A stretch of DNA of 64,000 bases from Rhea pennata (lineage: Eukaryota; Chordata; Aves; Rheiformes; Rheidae): contig NC_084663.1 in the NCBI RefSeq assembly GCF_028389875.1, positions 121,729,801 through 121,793,800 on the forward strand. Reading direction: 5' to 3'. The notes beneath the pieces were generated by a model. It saw nothing but the letters and a program-made list of their open reading frames with translations, was not told the DNA's origin and searched no databases. Position 1 is the first letter of the stretch. Every line of letters begins with the position of its first letter. Of the stretch, positions 1 through 11,220 are shown piece after piece. Both the position numbers and the translations under genes were made by a program.

Positions 1-218
1 AACACTTGATATTTTCAGAAATGCACGAGACATGAAAAAAAATCTAGTAGACTTTCTTCCTGTCTCCAAATTACAGCTATTTTAACAGTTTCTAGGTTTT
101 ACAGAAGCGCTATATTAAGGGAAGCACTTCTAACATAAAACAACAAACACCATTGGGAGTCACAAGGTTCTGGAAGACAATAAAGCAGTAACATACACAG
201 CTTATCATGCAGCCATAC

Positions 219-317
219 CTGATTGGTTTTGGTTGCCTCAGGTTCACTGAGGTTGCTTAGATGACAGCAGTACACTTCTTTCCCACTTCTGTACTCCCAA
301 AGTCGTACAGTACAATC
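219..317 (-). CDS. WDR4: WDR4 coding exon 7
   Basis: A 99-nt phase-0 exon encoding [20 protein letters not shown] and a variable tail ending EATKTNQ. It matches the human [21 protein letters not shown] blade strand with its WD-type LWEY. Acceptor CTATCCAG|GATTG has a weak pyrimidine tract; donor AATCAG|GTATGG. The next coding exon is not convincingly present between 1 and 218. Confidence 0.94.
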
Positions 318-3300
318 CTGGATAGATTCAAGGGGACGCAAGTGATTACTAACAGTACCTCAGGCAAAAAGAGGCCACTTGTGGCCTTCAGCTAAATTCC
401 ATTTCCCTGAACAGCTTCCCACAGAAGTTGCTAAATAGTCATTTAGTTAAGATCTCAAATTGCAGATAAAGCATTTTAATTAACAGCATTTTTCCCTTCA
501 ATTTTAAATTATTCAATCATGCTAACTTTAATTCTCCCTTTGAAGTGGAAATTGGGTAGCTGGAGGAATAGATTTCAAGTCTATCTCAAATAGCACAATA
601 ATACCTGTGCTCAGTATTTTAATGGCAATTCTTTCAGGTTGCCATTCTCCTCCCCTACTCTTATTATCAACCAAATTCTCATCTGATTTAGTAACCTCCT
701 GGAAAGAAACTAAACACCTTTATAGAAAAACAAAGACATAAAAGAATTTCCCAAGAATGAAACGCAGCCCTAACAAAGCACAAAACACTAACACTAGAGA
801 TGCTCAAAGAGGAGTCACAGAAGAACAAGAGACAAGAGTCTTAGGGAAGCAACAGCAGCAGTTGAAACCAAATGTGAAGAATTGCTACAACCTTCACAGA
901 AGGTATTTTTTTCTTCCTATGCAGCTCTGGTAGTCTGAGATATGAAAAATATTGTTTCCCTGTTAGATCAGCTCCATCTGCTTACTATTTACAGTTCTGG
1001 CCTGACAGCAGGAGTCTATCAATTTTTAAAAAAGAAGGGGGTGGGCGGAAGAAACTCACTTCTTCAGTTGTCATCCAAGGCATTGTGTAGCACTGCACTG
1101 CAATCTCTACACAACACATGCTGGACACACTATGGGCACATACAGATGAGGACACAACTCAGAAGGAGCGTCACAGGGGAAAGCAAATGGGAGGGTAAGA
1201 GAGAACTGCTCTTTCATCTTAAGTGCTGTAAAAAATCCCCCTGGGATTCAAAGGCCATAAATTCTCAAGATGCTCATTATGGCAGGCTGGCATAATACCA
1301 ATTTGCTTCAAAGTTGTTTAAACAGTCCATTGATGAAAGTCTGTGCTCTCAAGCAAGAGCTAATGATGAAGAAATATTGAGGACTTTCTACTTTCCCCAT
1401 CCCAAAGAGGTTAACAAGAGGCTAGCTTTATTATGAACACAGTGAAATGGCTCCTATATGCTCTAGTAATAAAATGGCTGAACACAGAACAGAAAGTGGA
1501 AAAAGGGAGTGAGGGCGAGAAGAAAGAGAAAGCTGGAAACCAAAGATAATTTATTCTCAGAGTCCCAGGGGACTTGGAGGCAAGCACAAGCAGATAATAG
1601 TTTTAAGGTCTAAACTTTTCTTAAAAGTACTTTCCAGAAGAAATTGCAATACATACCCCAGAAGCTGACAACAGCAGATCTGGATAGTTGGGTATTACAA
1701 ATATTTTGCTTACAAACCTAAAGGGAAAGTAGTCAAAAGTTGAACTCTGTTGCATGGCACTTTGGTCTTTAAACACACACAATAACAGGACTCACCCGCT
1801 TTGAAAGAGAATCTTATAATAACTAAACAAACTGATTCTTCCTATCAGGCTAGTTAAGGGGAAGATAAAGTATATCTACAACACTTAATAGATTATATAT
1901 ACACTATACATAGTGACCTACTTAATAGAAAAAATATTATCCTACCTGCTGACCTCCTCCTGACTGAGCAGGGCTTTGCCATTTAGACCAAAAATACCAA
2001 TTGAGATAGATTTACCTGGGTTTTATGTTCCCCTTCCTCAATCCATGATCCACATTAAAAACAAGAATCATCAACAGCTGTTTTCAAAACATATCACTGG
2101 TGATGAATCATCTTTCAGAATACAACACCTCCTCCATTACAGCTGGAGATCATTCAAAAGCAATCTCTATGAAGTTTTAAAATAAACATGCAGCAATATA
2201 CCAACAGTGTCTATAATCAGCTGGAAACCTTGTTATTCAGAAGTATGTAATACTGCTATGTCTATGATGACTTGTCTTTGCTGAGCAAGAAGGACCTGAA
2301 CTTCTGGAATTTCTTATCATCTTGGAGCTCCGCAACATAAAATGCAGTACTCTGACTAGAACATTATCCAAGTGGGCAGTCTTGCTTTTGAAAATGAGCA
2401 TAACGTCAAGGCCATTTAAAAGAAAAAAAAAGATTTGGTCCTTGTAATACAAGCTCCTGTTACAAAGCAGTAATGGCAAGTGCATGCAAACATAACAGAT
2501 TCAACAAGAATCACCAAGTATACCACTAAACGAGGAAAATCCAGGAGTGTAAAACAAGACGGAACAATTGCAACTGCTTTATCTATTCCTTTACTTATTC
2601 ATTCCTTAAATATTGAAATTTTAAATACATTTCAACCAATTTACACTAACTGTCCTCTTGTTGTGCAACCACTAATGAACTCTTTGTGTGGGCACAACAG
2701 CCCCTGTTTAAAAGTGTTTCTCTGAACATCGAGTTCTATATTCATTAGAAAGTACAACTGTGTACACAGTAGGCAGAAAGCTCTATCTGATCAAAGGTTA
2801 CTTAGATCTTTAATATGTGAAGTCTGCTATTTTTAAACTACGCCAACTCTACTCAAGTTAGACTATCAAATTATTTTATTAGTCTTTGTTCTAAAGACTT
2901 TATTAAAATACCTTGCTGGGTACGTTTCAATGGGTTGCTACCCATATCTCAAGCTCCTTGGTCTTACTTTAACCCTTGCCCCGATATAGTGAGTTGACTG
3001 CTCCAAGTTGCGTCATCTCGTGCAGGAACGTGCCTGAAAGGTGGTGTTATCCCTAAGTAACCCAACAGCCAGACAAGCAGAATTATTCATGCTCTCTGCC
3101 CTATGCAGGGTCATGTCTTCTCTGCTACCATGTCACTATGGACTTTAGAACGTAGCAGTGGCCACAGCAAAAACCTTGCACAATAGCCCCCTACCCAACT
3201 CCCTCCTTCCAAAAGACCAACATGATGTCTTCAAAAGCCCACAAAATAAATACAGGTGGAAGGCAAACTCAGAAGACTTCAAAAATACCACAACTGACAC

Positions 3301-6300
3301 TTAACTATTTTAAGAAGCAAGATACAGATGGGAAAAAAATCTTTTAAGTCTATTTGCCACTTGAGTTTCCCTTCCTCGTGGAAGGACTACCGAGAGGGAA
3401 AGGTAAAACACAGTTGCTCCTGTGGACTAAAAAGAGAGTATCAATATACCAGCTAGAAGACATTGGCTATACCCCAAAAAATCTACTGCTCTCCTAGCAG
3501 TTCAGAGCACATCTGAATTACATCAGCATAGCTAGCAGACTGTTTTGCTGCCTTCCTGTCCTCAGATCACTGCAATGAGAAGGAAAGGAAAAAGCACCCT
3601 TCCTTTTAAAACAGAGGGAACCCTGCATCCTGCTGGACTTAATAATATACCATGGCAAAATCGTCCTATAGGAATGTCCTCTATTATCCATTTACCACAT
3701 ATTCTTCTATTTGTCTAACTGTTGTTGCCCACAGCAAAAGAATCAATCTCAAGAAAAACATAAAAAGTCTCTTTTTCTGAGCTACTAGACAGTCAAGGAA
3801 ACTACATTAAGAAGCGTAATTCCTAGAATCTATTTTATGATATTATTTTGCAGCCTCTAGCTTATTGCAGTCTAATGGCCAGGCAGGCAGTGCTCCATTC
3901 TTCCTATCAATACAGCTGTTTATCTGTATTACCACAGTACCTCTAAGCTTGAGCTTTGCATCAAGATGCCGTTGGAGTACAGTCTTCTCAAAGACTTGTC
4001 CCTCATAAGACTAAGGTAGGCTCTATCCTGAACTAACAACTCTCAGTCTCTGGAGTCTGTAACCTAAGTCCAGCTCAATATGATTTGGGGAAACAAGTAC
4101 TTCATCCATCCAGGCACAATGAGTATTTGCACACAGTAAACTTACTCTTTGTGTCCCAGACAGTAGGACACAATGTTATGAGGAGCCTTAGCCAAACTGA
4201 CCCTGATCTTCTCATCTCTATCCGCAGTTAGTATATACCGGTCATCAGGACTCAGCGCCTATTGGTAAAGACAGAGTTTTAGTGCCCAATATTTGAATTT
4301 GTTTTAATACTTTTCTTCCTCAGCTGGAAAAAGAAAGCAGTAAACTACCCATTTCTCCCTACTCTGAATGGCAGGTGCAAGCATTAAGCCACAAGTTTCC
4401 ATTTACAATGGAAGCAAATCTTTGTGATAGTAACTTTCTTGCTCGCTAAGACAAGCGGCACTGACTACTGAGTCCAACGAAAGCCACTAAACTCCTGGAA
4501 GAGTACAGCAGAAATCCCATTGCATCTTAAAAAGAAAGAAACTTGTCATACTGAAGAGCTAAACTGACATGATAGAACTGGGGGACTCTAAGTCTTCCAT
4601 GACTGTAACGTGCAGTTTTTGAACAATCACCCCCAAAATAAACAACTTATGTGTTTCCTTTCCAAATTCAATGTTCAGTCAGGAAGAAACACAGATCATC
4701 TACATGGTTTATATCAAAGGGAACTAGAAGATCTTGAGGAGGCAGGAGAAGAGGAGAAACCCCAAAGCTGGGACTAGGCAGGAACGAAAAACCTAACACA
4801 AGCACAAAAGCAAGTTTGTATGGAAGGTGCATGGAGGCACACACTTACCACATCCAATAGCAGGGATAAGTGACCCAGTTCAAGTTTTCCTTCTGTCTGG
4901 GGTTCTGTTATTGAATAAGAATAGACATCACCAGATTTGTCTGCAACCAGAATCTTATCCTCAGCAGCTGTAATAATCAGGGCAGTACATCTCCTATTGA
5001 CAGATCTGAAAGAAAAATGGCACAGCTTAAGCAGTTTTGGTGGCAACTTCAGCAAGTCTAGACTCAGACCCAGTTAAATACAAAGACCAAGAAGCTCTCA
5101 TCATACGCCATGTCCCTGAAATGACAGGAATGATGATAATGCTAAGGGATGTGGATGGGAAAGCAGGGAGAAAACAGGACTTTTGAATCCTATTAAATGA
5201 AATATTATATAATTGCAAACACCTGGAAAGCAGGAGAAAAGAAGATAGCATTAAAACCGCACGCCTGCATTTTGCTTAGGTTTTCCTGAATGGGGTGTTT
5301 GACTAGGCAGCTGGCCAGTTCTCTAAACAAGACCTAGCAGACTTCCTTGCACTCTCCATAACAAAAATACAAGCTAAATATATCGGGAAAAGAAAGCAAG
5401 GTGGTAGCTCTCCTAGTAAAAAAGTCTTTTTAATTGACACATATGAAAAGCTGTGTTGAAACCACTTCTCCAAATGCTATTTTATACTGTAAAAGAAAGT
5501 CCTTTGCAAGCCTTAAGGACTCCTCCTCCTCATGTTCTTTTGCACTTTGACAGAGTTATAGAGTCTCAGTGTATTTTGTCCATACAAAATCGTGAACTCA
5601 GACTGTGCCTTCCCCACATCATTTGACAGTATTTTACAGTTTACAACTGCTAGTGTAGCAGGTAATGGTTTTCTCATGACTCTTCAGGTAAACATAAGGA
5701 CCCTGTGTCAGAAAACAGGTTTTAAAACAGGTTTAATCATTTACTGTAGAGAAAGTTTCTGCACCATACCAACTACTGTTATTACTGCTATAAGTTTAGT
5801 TTTATAACACCACTTTTCCAAATCCCTTCATGTATGTTTATATAGGACTGTAGATACTGAAGTTTATAAGAAACCGGCGCTTCTATTCATGTGCTGCTGA
5901 AATTCAGTGACCTTTGAAGGTGAAAGAACAAATATATTGCTCTTCATCTAGACAGACAAAGACATTCTAATGCTTTTTAATGAATGATAAAGCAATATCA
6001 TAACAAGACATGGATGGTGCAACAGGACAGGGATGCCTATTAAGATGTTACAGGCTCAGACAGAACAACTTTGAAAGAGGTTATTTCACCAACAAGAAAA
6101 ATTCGTACTCCACGTTTGGCTGTATTGCCTTTGCTTTTATGCACAGATTCAGAAGTTCCCCTGACCTGAAATGAGTTTACTGCAAAAGCCAACACTGCAT
6201 GAAACCTTTAACACAGTTTGCTACAAAACACTGCCAATAACAAGTTACACAGCTCAACTGTGGCACTTCTTTTGTAATGCAGTGATCTTTTTGCTTGTAT

Positions 6301-9300
6301 TCCCATTTTTCTAAGAGGAAGCAGTGACATTCCCATAAAATCCAGCTGTAGTCCTAGATGACTTTTTAGCAGAAAACAAAAACGTCAAACTTCTACAGGC
6401 AGGAAGAACAGGGCAGAGTAGCAGGGGAAAAAGAATGTGAGAAGAAACAAGAGGATAAATTCACATTCAGTCTAGATCAGGCATAGCAGACTCATACTGC
6501 CACAGCTAAGGGTTAGTCAGTCTCTGGAGAGAAATTATTTAAAGTTCAGAGTTTTATATCACCTGAATAAACTTACCAGTGGCAGTATCATGCATTCCAA
6601 AAAGCAAGACAAACATAAGTGATGGAAAAGCATTCTTTCCTCAGTGAAAAAAACAGTCGTCAGGGTTGTTTTGTTTTACCTTTTTTGTCTGAGTCACTAA
6701 TACAGTAAAAAGGTGGCTATATATTTTACAACTGAAAAAAATTAGTAGACACAAAACTGCAATGGAGTCTAGTTAAAGAGTAATATTTGAAACTACATGA
6801 AATTCTTTTTAATACAGTAGCAAATAGAAGGCACCCTTTTTAACCCAATGGGCTCCAAAGACATCTAATCACAAAGAAAGGATGTTCTTAAAAGTTGAGC
6901 TGAGCAGAACTTGCCATTTCTAAGGGTTTTTTTTTTTTTTTAAGTGCTTACTCACTACGACATTGGTTAAGCTATCAAAGGTCCATCACATACTGCACGC
7001 CCCTCCATCCCCAAACATAGCTAAGTTGAGGGAGATTGCCAGGGCCTCACATTCACCACAGATCACCAGAAACAGAGACCTCACTCACATGCTATCTTCT
7101 CAGGAAGTCCTTCCTGGTCTTCTTTATAAGAGACAATTGTCTTTATAATGTCTTTACAAAAAGACAATTGTCACAAGCAGCGATGAAAAACTTGTAAATG
7201 AAGGACCTCTGGTGGACAGCTGCAGACCGTTTTCACAGGAGGACAGCTCTACAGAAGGAAAACAGTTGGCAGCATCTCTAAAGGCATGTTCTTAAGAGAG
7301 ATTCACAAGCTGCCTAAAATGCTCTCATTTTCAAAACTACCTGAGGTCAACAGAACTCGAAAATGCGCTCACTGAACTGTTTAGTATAGCTCCTAAAGAC
7401 CCAACCTTAACATCCACTAAAAACAGGTAAAGATTCAGTTCTTCAAGATGCAAATAACTAACTTCTGAAATAAGCAGAGATTTATCCTTTTCTTTGCCAA
7501 AGATAAAAAACAAAAAGTCTGCACTCCCGCTCTTGGTGTGTGACATACCATACATAACTTCTGGTCAGATACCTTTGAAACCCCAAGAACATTAGATTTG
7601 TTTGAATAAGTACATGAAAAAAAGAAACAAAGGAAGCACAGCAATAACAAACAGCTGTATCCCAAGAATTACTATTTTATAAGTTAGCAGCCATAGCTCC
7701 ATAATGAAGTAATATGCAATATCCTGCCTCCTTACCTGACGCTAACACATTCCCACGAAGGCTTAGTATGGAACAGAATCAGACGTTTGTTGTCATCTGT
7801 CAAGGCAAAATAATTTCCTGATGAGGAGAAGGCAAAAGCTAAGATGTCATCACTTCCTTTATCTGCTGGTTGTCCATCTCGTCTAATACAGAAAAGGGGG
7901 AAAACAGGTTCACAGTCTGAAGCAGAGTTATGGAAATCCTTAAAAGGGAAGGTTACTCTCAAACTACCAGCAAGAATAAACACGGAGAACAAAGTACAAG
8001 GCTAGAAGTTATATTTATGTTTAAAATATTAAGCCAGCTTGAATGTTAATGCAAAGATATAGGGATTGTACTTGCCCCCTAAGGACTAGTAGCAAGTCTT
8101 TAAAGCAATTCTGTGTTTTGGAGGCATAAAGGCCTAATTCAGAACCTACTGAAGCTAACACAAAGACAAATCTACTGTCAGAAGCAGTTGAGACCCAGAG
8201 CCTCAAGTTTGCAAGAATCACAGCATAATTTAGGTCAGAAAGGACCTCTGACAATCATCTAATGAAATGCTCTCCTCCCATCAGGTCAAATAGGAGCAGG
8301 TTGCTCAAGTCCTGTCCAGTCAAATTTTAAATTTCTCCGAAGAGGGAGATTTGACACATTTGAAACACTGTTACAATGTTTAAGCACCCTCAAGTGAAAA
8401 AGTTCCTTGTATCTAATTGTAATTTCCTATGTTGCAGCTTGTGTCCTTGCATCTCATCCTGACACTATGTAGGTGCAAGAAGCACCTGTCTTCTCCATAC
8501 CCTCTACTAGATGGCTGTAGAGAGCAATAAAATCTCTCCTTAGTTTTTTTCTCTGGGCCGAACAGACCCTATGCTCTCAGCTTCTCCTTGTATATCATGT
8601 ATTCCAGCTCCCTGACCACCTTAGTGGCCCTTTGCTGCACTAGCTCCAGTTTATCAACATTTTTCTTGTACTGGAGGGCCCAACACTGGATACAGTACTA
8701 CTCACAAATGCCAAATAGAGAGGAAAAATAATTTCACTTGACCTCCTACCTACACTATTACTAATATATCACAGTATGCCCTTGGCCTTTGCTGCAATGG
8801 TAAGCTGCTGACTTATCACCAACTTGTCAGAACCCATACCCCCTTTACTGCAGAATTGTTTTCTATCCAGTCAATCCCTCAATCTGTTCCCTTGCTTGAG
8901 GTTAGCCCATCCCAGGTGCAGAACTTCACCTTTGTTGAACCTCATGAGGGTCCTGACAGCCCACTTCTCCAAGTTGTCAAGGTCCCTCTGAATGGCAGCC
9001 TTCTCTCAAGTGAATGAGTCACTGGCTCAAATTTGGTACCACTACTGAATATCAAACTACATGGACTTCAGCTGAAGACAATTATTAGCTGATGTTTTAA
9101 ACAGCGTAGTCTCACTACACAGTTTTACACTGTAAATAGAAGCTGCTGTAACTGAGGTGAAGTCTTTCTGAACTTAAAAGGCTAGAACCTAAGTAACCAA
9201 AACTAAATTTAGAGCTGCCTTCCTTTTAAGACATGTCTCCACTTTACAGTGGAGCACAAAGACCTCATGGAAGCAGTGAATACACTGCAACCATAAACAT

Positions 9301-11053
9301 CATGCCAGGACTTGTCCTGCACTGAAACGAGTCAGACACAGGACTTTGCTGCACTCAAATTAACAGGCGTCCTGCTTCCCAGATAGCTCATCTCTGCATG
9401 GTGTAGTATCTAAGGACCTCCACATCAAATCTTATCACACATTGAAAATTTGTAAGAACAAAGATGTCAAACAAAGCTGAAAGGTTAGAGATAACTACAA
9501 TTTTTCTAACAGTTCCAACATTTTTGAAGTATTTAATCGTTCTATAGACAGGGGGCAAGATTTAGATTTCTTTGTTCTCCTATGGTAGGAAAGAAAGAGA
9601 CCAAGAAAAAGGACAATAAGGCCTAAGTTTGCATCAGCCTGGTTAAACAAGTACTAGGGTTTGTGCTAGCTGATCTTGAAATGAATTTAGTGAAAAACAG
9701 CAGGACTGCCTACAAGTAAAACAATTCCCAGTGGATGAATTTAAACTAAGGAAAAGATTGTTTCAGTTTTAGAAGTCTCGTGATTTAGAGAACAGACCTG
9801 AAGGAAACCTTGTATACACAGAATCTGTTTTATTTTCTAACTGTTTTAGATGATCTAATAGAAGATGCTTTTTTTTTTTTTTTTAAATAAGCATTGCCTT
9901 GACTGAGAAGGATCATAGAGAAAAGATAACTATATTATTGATGCTTTGTTGAAAAAAGCAAAAAACGTACAATCTCCTCACTGTGATGAAATTACAAAAA
10001 AATAAAATAAATGGATAGATCCATCAGGATTAGCAAAAACCACTTGGCCATCACTTGTTCAAGCAGCTATTCCGTGCCTTTCTTTTATTTTCTTCATGTT
10101 ACATAACTTCAGGAGGAAAGCAGCAGATTATCTACGTGGATTCTCTTATTCTCTCACCCTTTATTTCCTGTGGTCATCTTATCTGCACTGATGCAATCAT
10201 ACACGAACAGATTATCATCACTGCAAAGCAAAAAAAAAAAAAATATATATATATATAAAAAAAAACAAACAGACTAAAGGCACTGTAACTAGAACAATAA
10301 TAAATTTAATCATGATAAGTGTCAGCTCTTTCGTAGTATACTGCTATTATGCAGTCATATGCCCAACTGACCCTTACTTCTAAGAACCATATCCTGCAAA
10401 CAGCACTCCTAAAATGCTACAGAAGCAGTAAAAATTCAAAACCCTGTATTGTACACATACACAAAATATAAATTGTCATCTTTTGGCAAAGTATTCATTT
10501 TCTTTTCCACATAAATTGTACGCATTTTAATTCTGTCAGGCTCCTCAACCTCCTCATTGCCGCTACTGTTTACATAGTTAGACCTCCGGTATTCACCGAC
10601 CTCACAAACCAATGACATCAATATGATGGTTGTATAAGTGCCAAAAACTGCTAAGACAAAAAAGCTGAAAAGTGATACTGCGGGCATTAATTGAACAGTC
10701 CGCTACAAAAGCCCTTACACCAAAGCGGGTGCTGTAAATATGCAACAAACCGAGCGAAATTGGCTTTGTTCCGTGAGTCAGTCAGCGACCTGACACTGCT
10801 ACCCCGCAAGCCTGCACGCTGAGAGGTGAGAGGCGCCGCTCCTCGCTACCCAAAGCGGCAGGGGGGCCAGGCGGGCGGGCCCCGCGCGCCCTTTGCAGCC
10901 GCACCAGGCCCCGCGTCGCTGCCCGCGCCCCGCCACTGACCCGGGCTCCTTGTAGCGGGCCGCCAGCAGCCTGCCGCCGCCGCTGGTGGCCATCAGCGCC
11001 CCGCGGAGCGCCAGCGCCGGGCCAGGGCCGCGTCCCCCGCTGCCACCCTCCAT
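219..11053 (-). CDS. WDR4: WDR4, tRNA (m7G46) methyltransferase non-catalytic subunit, 5' seven coding exons (partial gene)
   Basis: WD-repeat partner of METTL1. The heterodimer makes N7-methylguanosine at position 46 of tRNAs in the nucleus; WDR4 is the beta-propeller scaffold that holds the enzyme on tRNA. Seven exons on the minus strand join in perfect phase (113+63+147+157+113+61+99 nt = 251 codons), about 60% of the 412-aa human protein; the C-terminal part lies left of the window. Recognisable blocks are [62 protein letters not shown] and VRLWEYRSG. The Arg of DEKIR (residue 179 here) corresponds to human R170, the position of the R170L microcephalic dwarfism variant. The gene is head to head with NDUFV3. 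All splice junctions are GT-AG. Identification is firm; exact transcript ends are not visible. Confidence 0.96.
318..4145 (-). other. WDR4: WDR4 introns 5 and 6 (gap description)
   Basis: Intronic sequence (318-1656 and 1718-4145), AT-rich, broken only by exon 6. I see no second gene, no RNA gene and no recognisable interspersed repeat. The short ORFs here have no coding signature. Confidence 0.6.
1657..1717 (-). CDS. WDR4: WDR4 coding exon 6
   Basis: A 61-nt exon (1 nt plus 20 codons) encoding (E)[20 protein letters not shown], aligned to the human [21 protein letters not shown]. Acceptor CTTTAG|GTTTG, donor TCTGGG|GTATGT. It links exon 5 (phase 2) to exon 7 (phase 0) exactly. Confidence 0.94.
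4146..4258 (-). CDS. WDR4: WDR4 coding exon 5
   Basis: A 113-nt exon encoding [19 protein letters not shown] followed by [38 protein letters not shown] is the WDR4 signature and includes the equivalent of human R170. Acceptor CCAATAG|GCGC, donor AAAGA|GTAAGT. It has no long ORF of its own and was found by reading the minus strand between exons 4 and 6. Confidence 0.95.
4849..5005 (-). CDS. WDR4: WDR4 coding exon 4
   Basis: A 157-nt exon encoding [35 protein letters not shown] and [21 protein letters not shown] and LELGHLS are family-invariant stretches of the second and third blades. Acceptor TTTCAG|ATCTG after a pyrimidine-rich tract; donor GATGTG|GTAAGT. Confidence 0.96.
7736..7882 (-). 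CDS. WDR4: WDR4 coding exon 3
   Basis: A 147-nt exon, phase 2 in and out. It encodes a linker ([12 protein letters not shown]), then a propeller blade with [18 protein letters not shown] and [18 protein letters not shown]. Acceptor GTATTAG|ACGAG, donor GTCAG|GTAAGG. Strong match to the human [20 protein letters not shown] segment. Confidence 0.95.
8214..9055 (-). mobile_element. CR1 LINE fragment (old, 5'-truncated), WDR4 intron 2
   Basis: Read on the minus strand, the right part resembles the C-terminal end of the CR1 reverse-transcriptase ORF ([13 protein letters not shown]-like, then [15 protein letters not shown]-like) and the left part is a CR1 3'UTR ending in a degenerate AGATGATTGTCAGAGGTCC motif and ATGCTGTGATTCT tail. 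Many stops and indels show it is long dead. The 5' boundary is approximate. Confidence 0.85.
10158..10220 (-). CDS. WDR4: WDR4 coding exon 2
   Basis: A 63-nt exon encoding (G)[21 protein letters not shown], matching the human SDDDSLFIYDCSAAEKK block. The acceptor is TTTGCAG|TGATG and the donor AAAGG|GTGAGAG. Its polypyrimidine tract is formed by an adjoining poly-A/(AT)n microsatellite on the plus strand. Confidence 0.92.
10230..10257. repeat. Poly-A/(AT)n microsatellite beside WDR4 exon 2 acceptor
   Basis: A run of 14 A followed by about seven AT units on the plus strand. On the WDR4 strand it reads as (AT)n then a T-run immediately upstream of GCTTTGCAG, so it is the polypyrimidine tract of the exon 2 acceptor. 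Confidence 0.95.
10436..10687 (-). CDS. Unrecognised 83-aa one-TM ORF inside WDR4 intron 1
   Basis: I do not recognise this ORF. It starts [16 protein letters not shown], with one hydrophobic segment at about residues 4-27, followed by a polar tail rich in Glu, Arg, Lys and Tyr with an NSSG sequon near residue 41. Composition is balanced and not low-complexity, unlike most chance ORFs here. It lies in WDR4 intron 1 on the same strand, about 250 bp downstream of exon 1. The ATG context is weak and no AATAAA follows before WDR4 exon 2. It could be chance, an alternative WDR4 first exon, or a nested small membrane protein. Confidence 0.25.
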   Translation of the reverse strand: MPAVSLFSFFVLAVFGTYTTIILMSLVCEVGEYRRSNYVNSSGNEEVEEPDRIKMRTIYVEKKMNTLPKDDNLYFVYVYNTGF

Positions 11054-11220
11054 ACGCCGCTACCACGTGCGCGCCACAGGCGGCGCAGCGGGCTGGCGTC
11101 ACCGCGCGTCGCGATGACGCACGGGGCGCTGCTGCGCCTGCGCAGCGCCGTGAGGGGCGGAGTGAGGGCGCTGCAGCGCCCTCCGGGGTCGTTATCCCGG
11201 GTAGCGGCTGCCTGGGCACA
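10780..11220 (-). promoter_or_regulatory. WDR4: WDR4 CpG-island promoter
   Basis: Dense CpG sequence covering exon 1 and about 170 bp upstream. It contains an NRF-1-like TGCGCCTGCGCAG at 11133-11145 and a CRE-like ATGACGCAC near 11113. No TATA box is seen. The transcription start is not determinable by eye. Confidence 0.7.
10941..11053 (-). CDS. WDR4: WDR4 coding exon 1
   Basis: Starts at the ATG read from 11053 and encodes a Gly/Ala/Leu-rich N terminus ([18 protein letters not shown] onward, 37 codons plus 2 nt), ending in ARYKEPG. It lies in a CpG island. The donor reads CCCGG|GTCAGT, a rare C at +3, but its phase (2 nt left over) fits exon 2 exactly. A downstream in-frame ATG (residue 21, before ATSGGG) is an alternative start. 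The N terminus is poorly conserved in this family, so the start is less sure than the exon. Confidence 0.85.

Larger units (their letters stand above)
4259..10157 (-). other. WDR4: WDR4 introns 2, 3 and 4 (gap description)
   Basis: Intronic sequence at 4259-4848, 5006-7735 and 7883-10157. The only recognisable element is an old CR1 copy at about 8214-9055 in intron 2. There are two identical GACAATTGTC palindromes near 7132 and 7163 in intron 3 and simple T runs near 6927 and 9870. I support no other gene. Confidence 0.6.

Noticed and set aside
1-98. Possible WDR4 exon 8 on the minus strand (frame reading TVKIAVIWRQEESLLD, vaguely like the human SRIAFWCQENCVALL)
   Set aside because: The frame does not fit the phase-0 end of exon 7 with any nearby AG, and it stops within about 25 codons. 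The next exon is probably left of the window.
10782-11219. 145-codon minus-strand ORF overlapping WDR4 exon 1
   Set aside because: It is a GC-rich shadow in another frame; the WDR4 frame is supported by correct splicing phase into exon 2.
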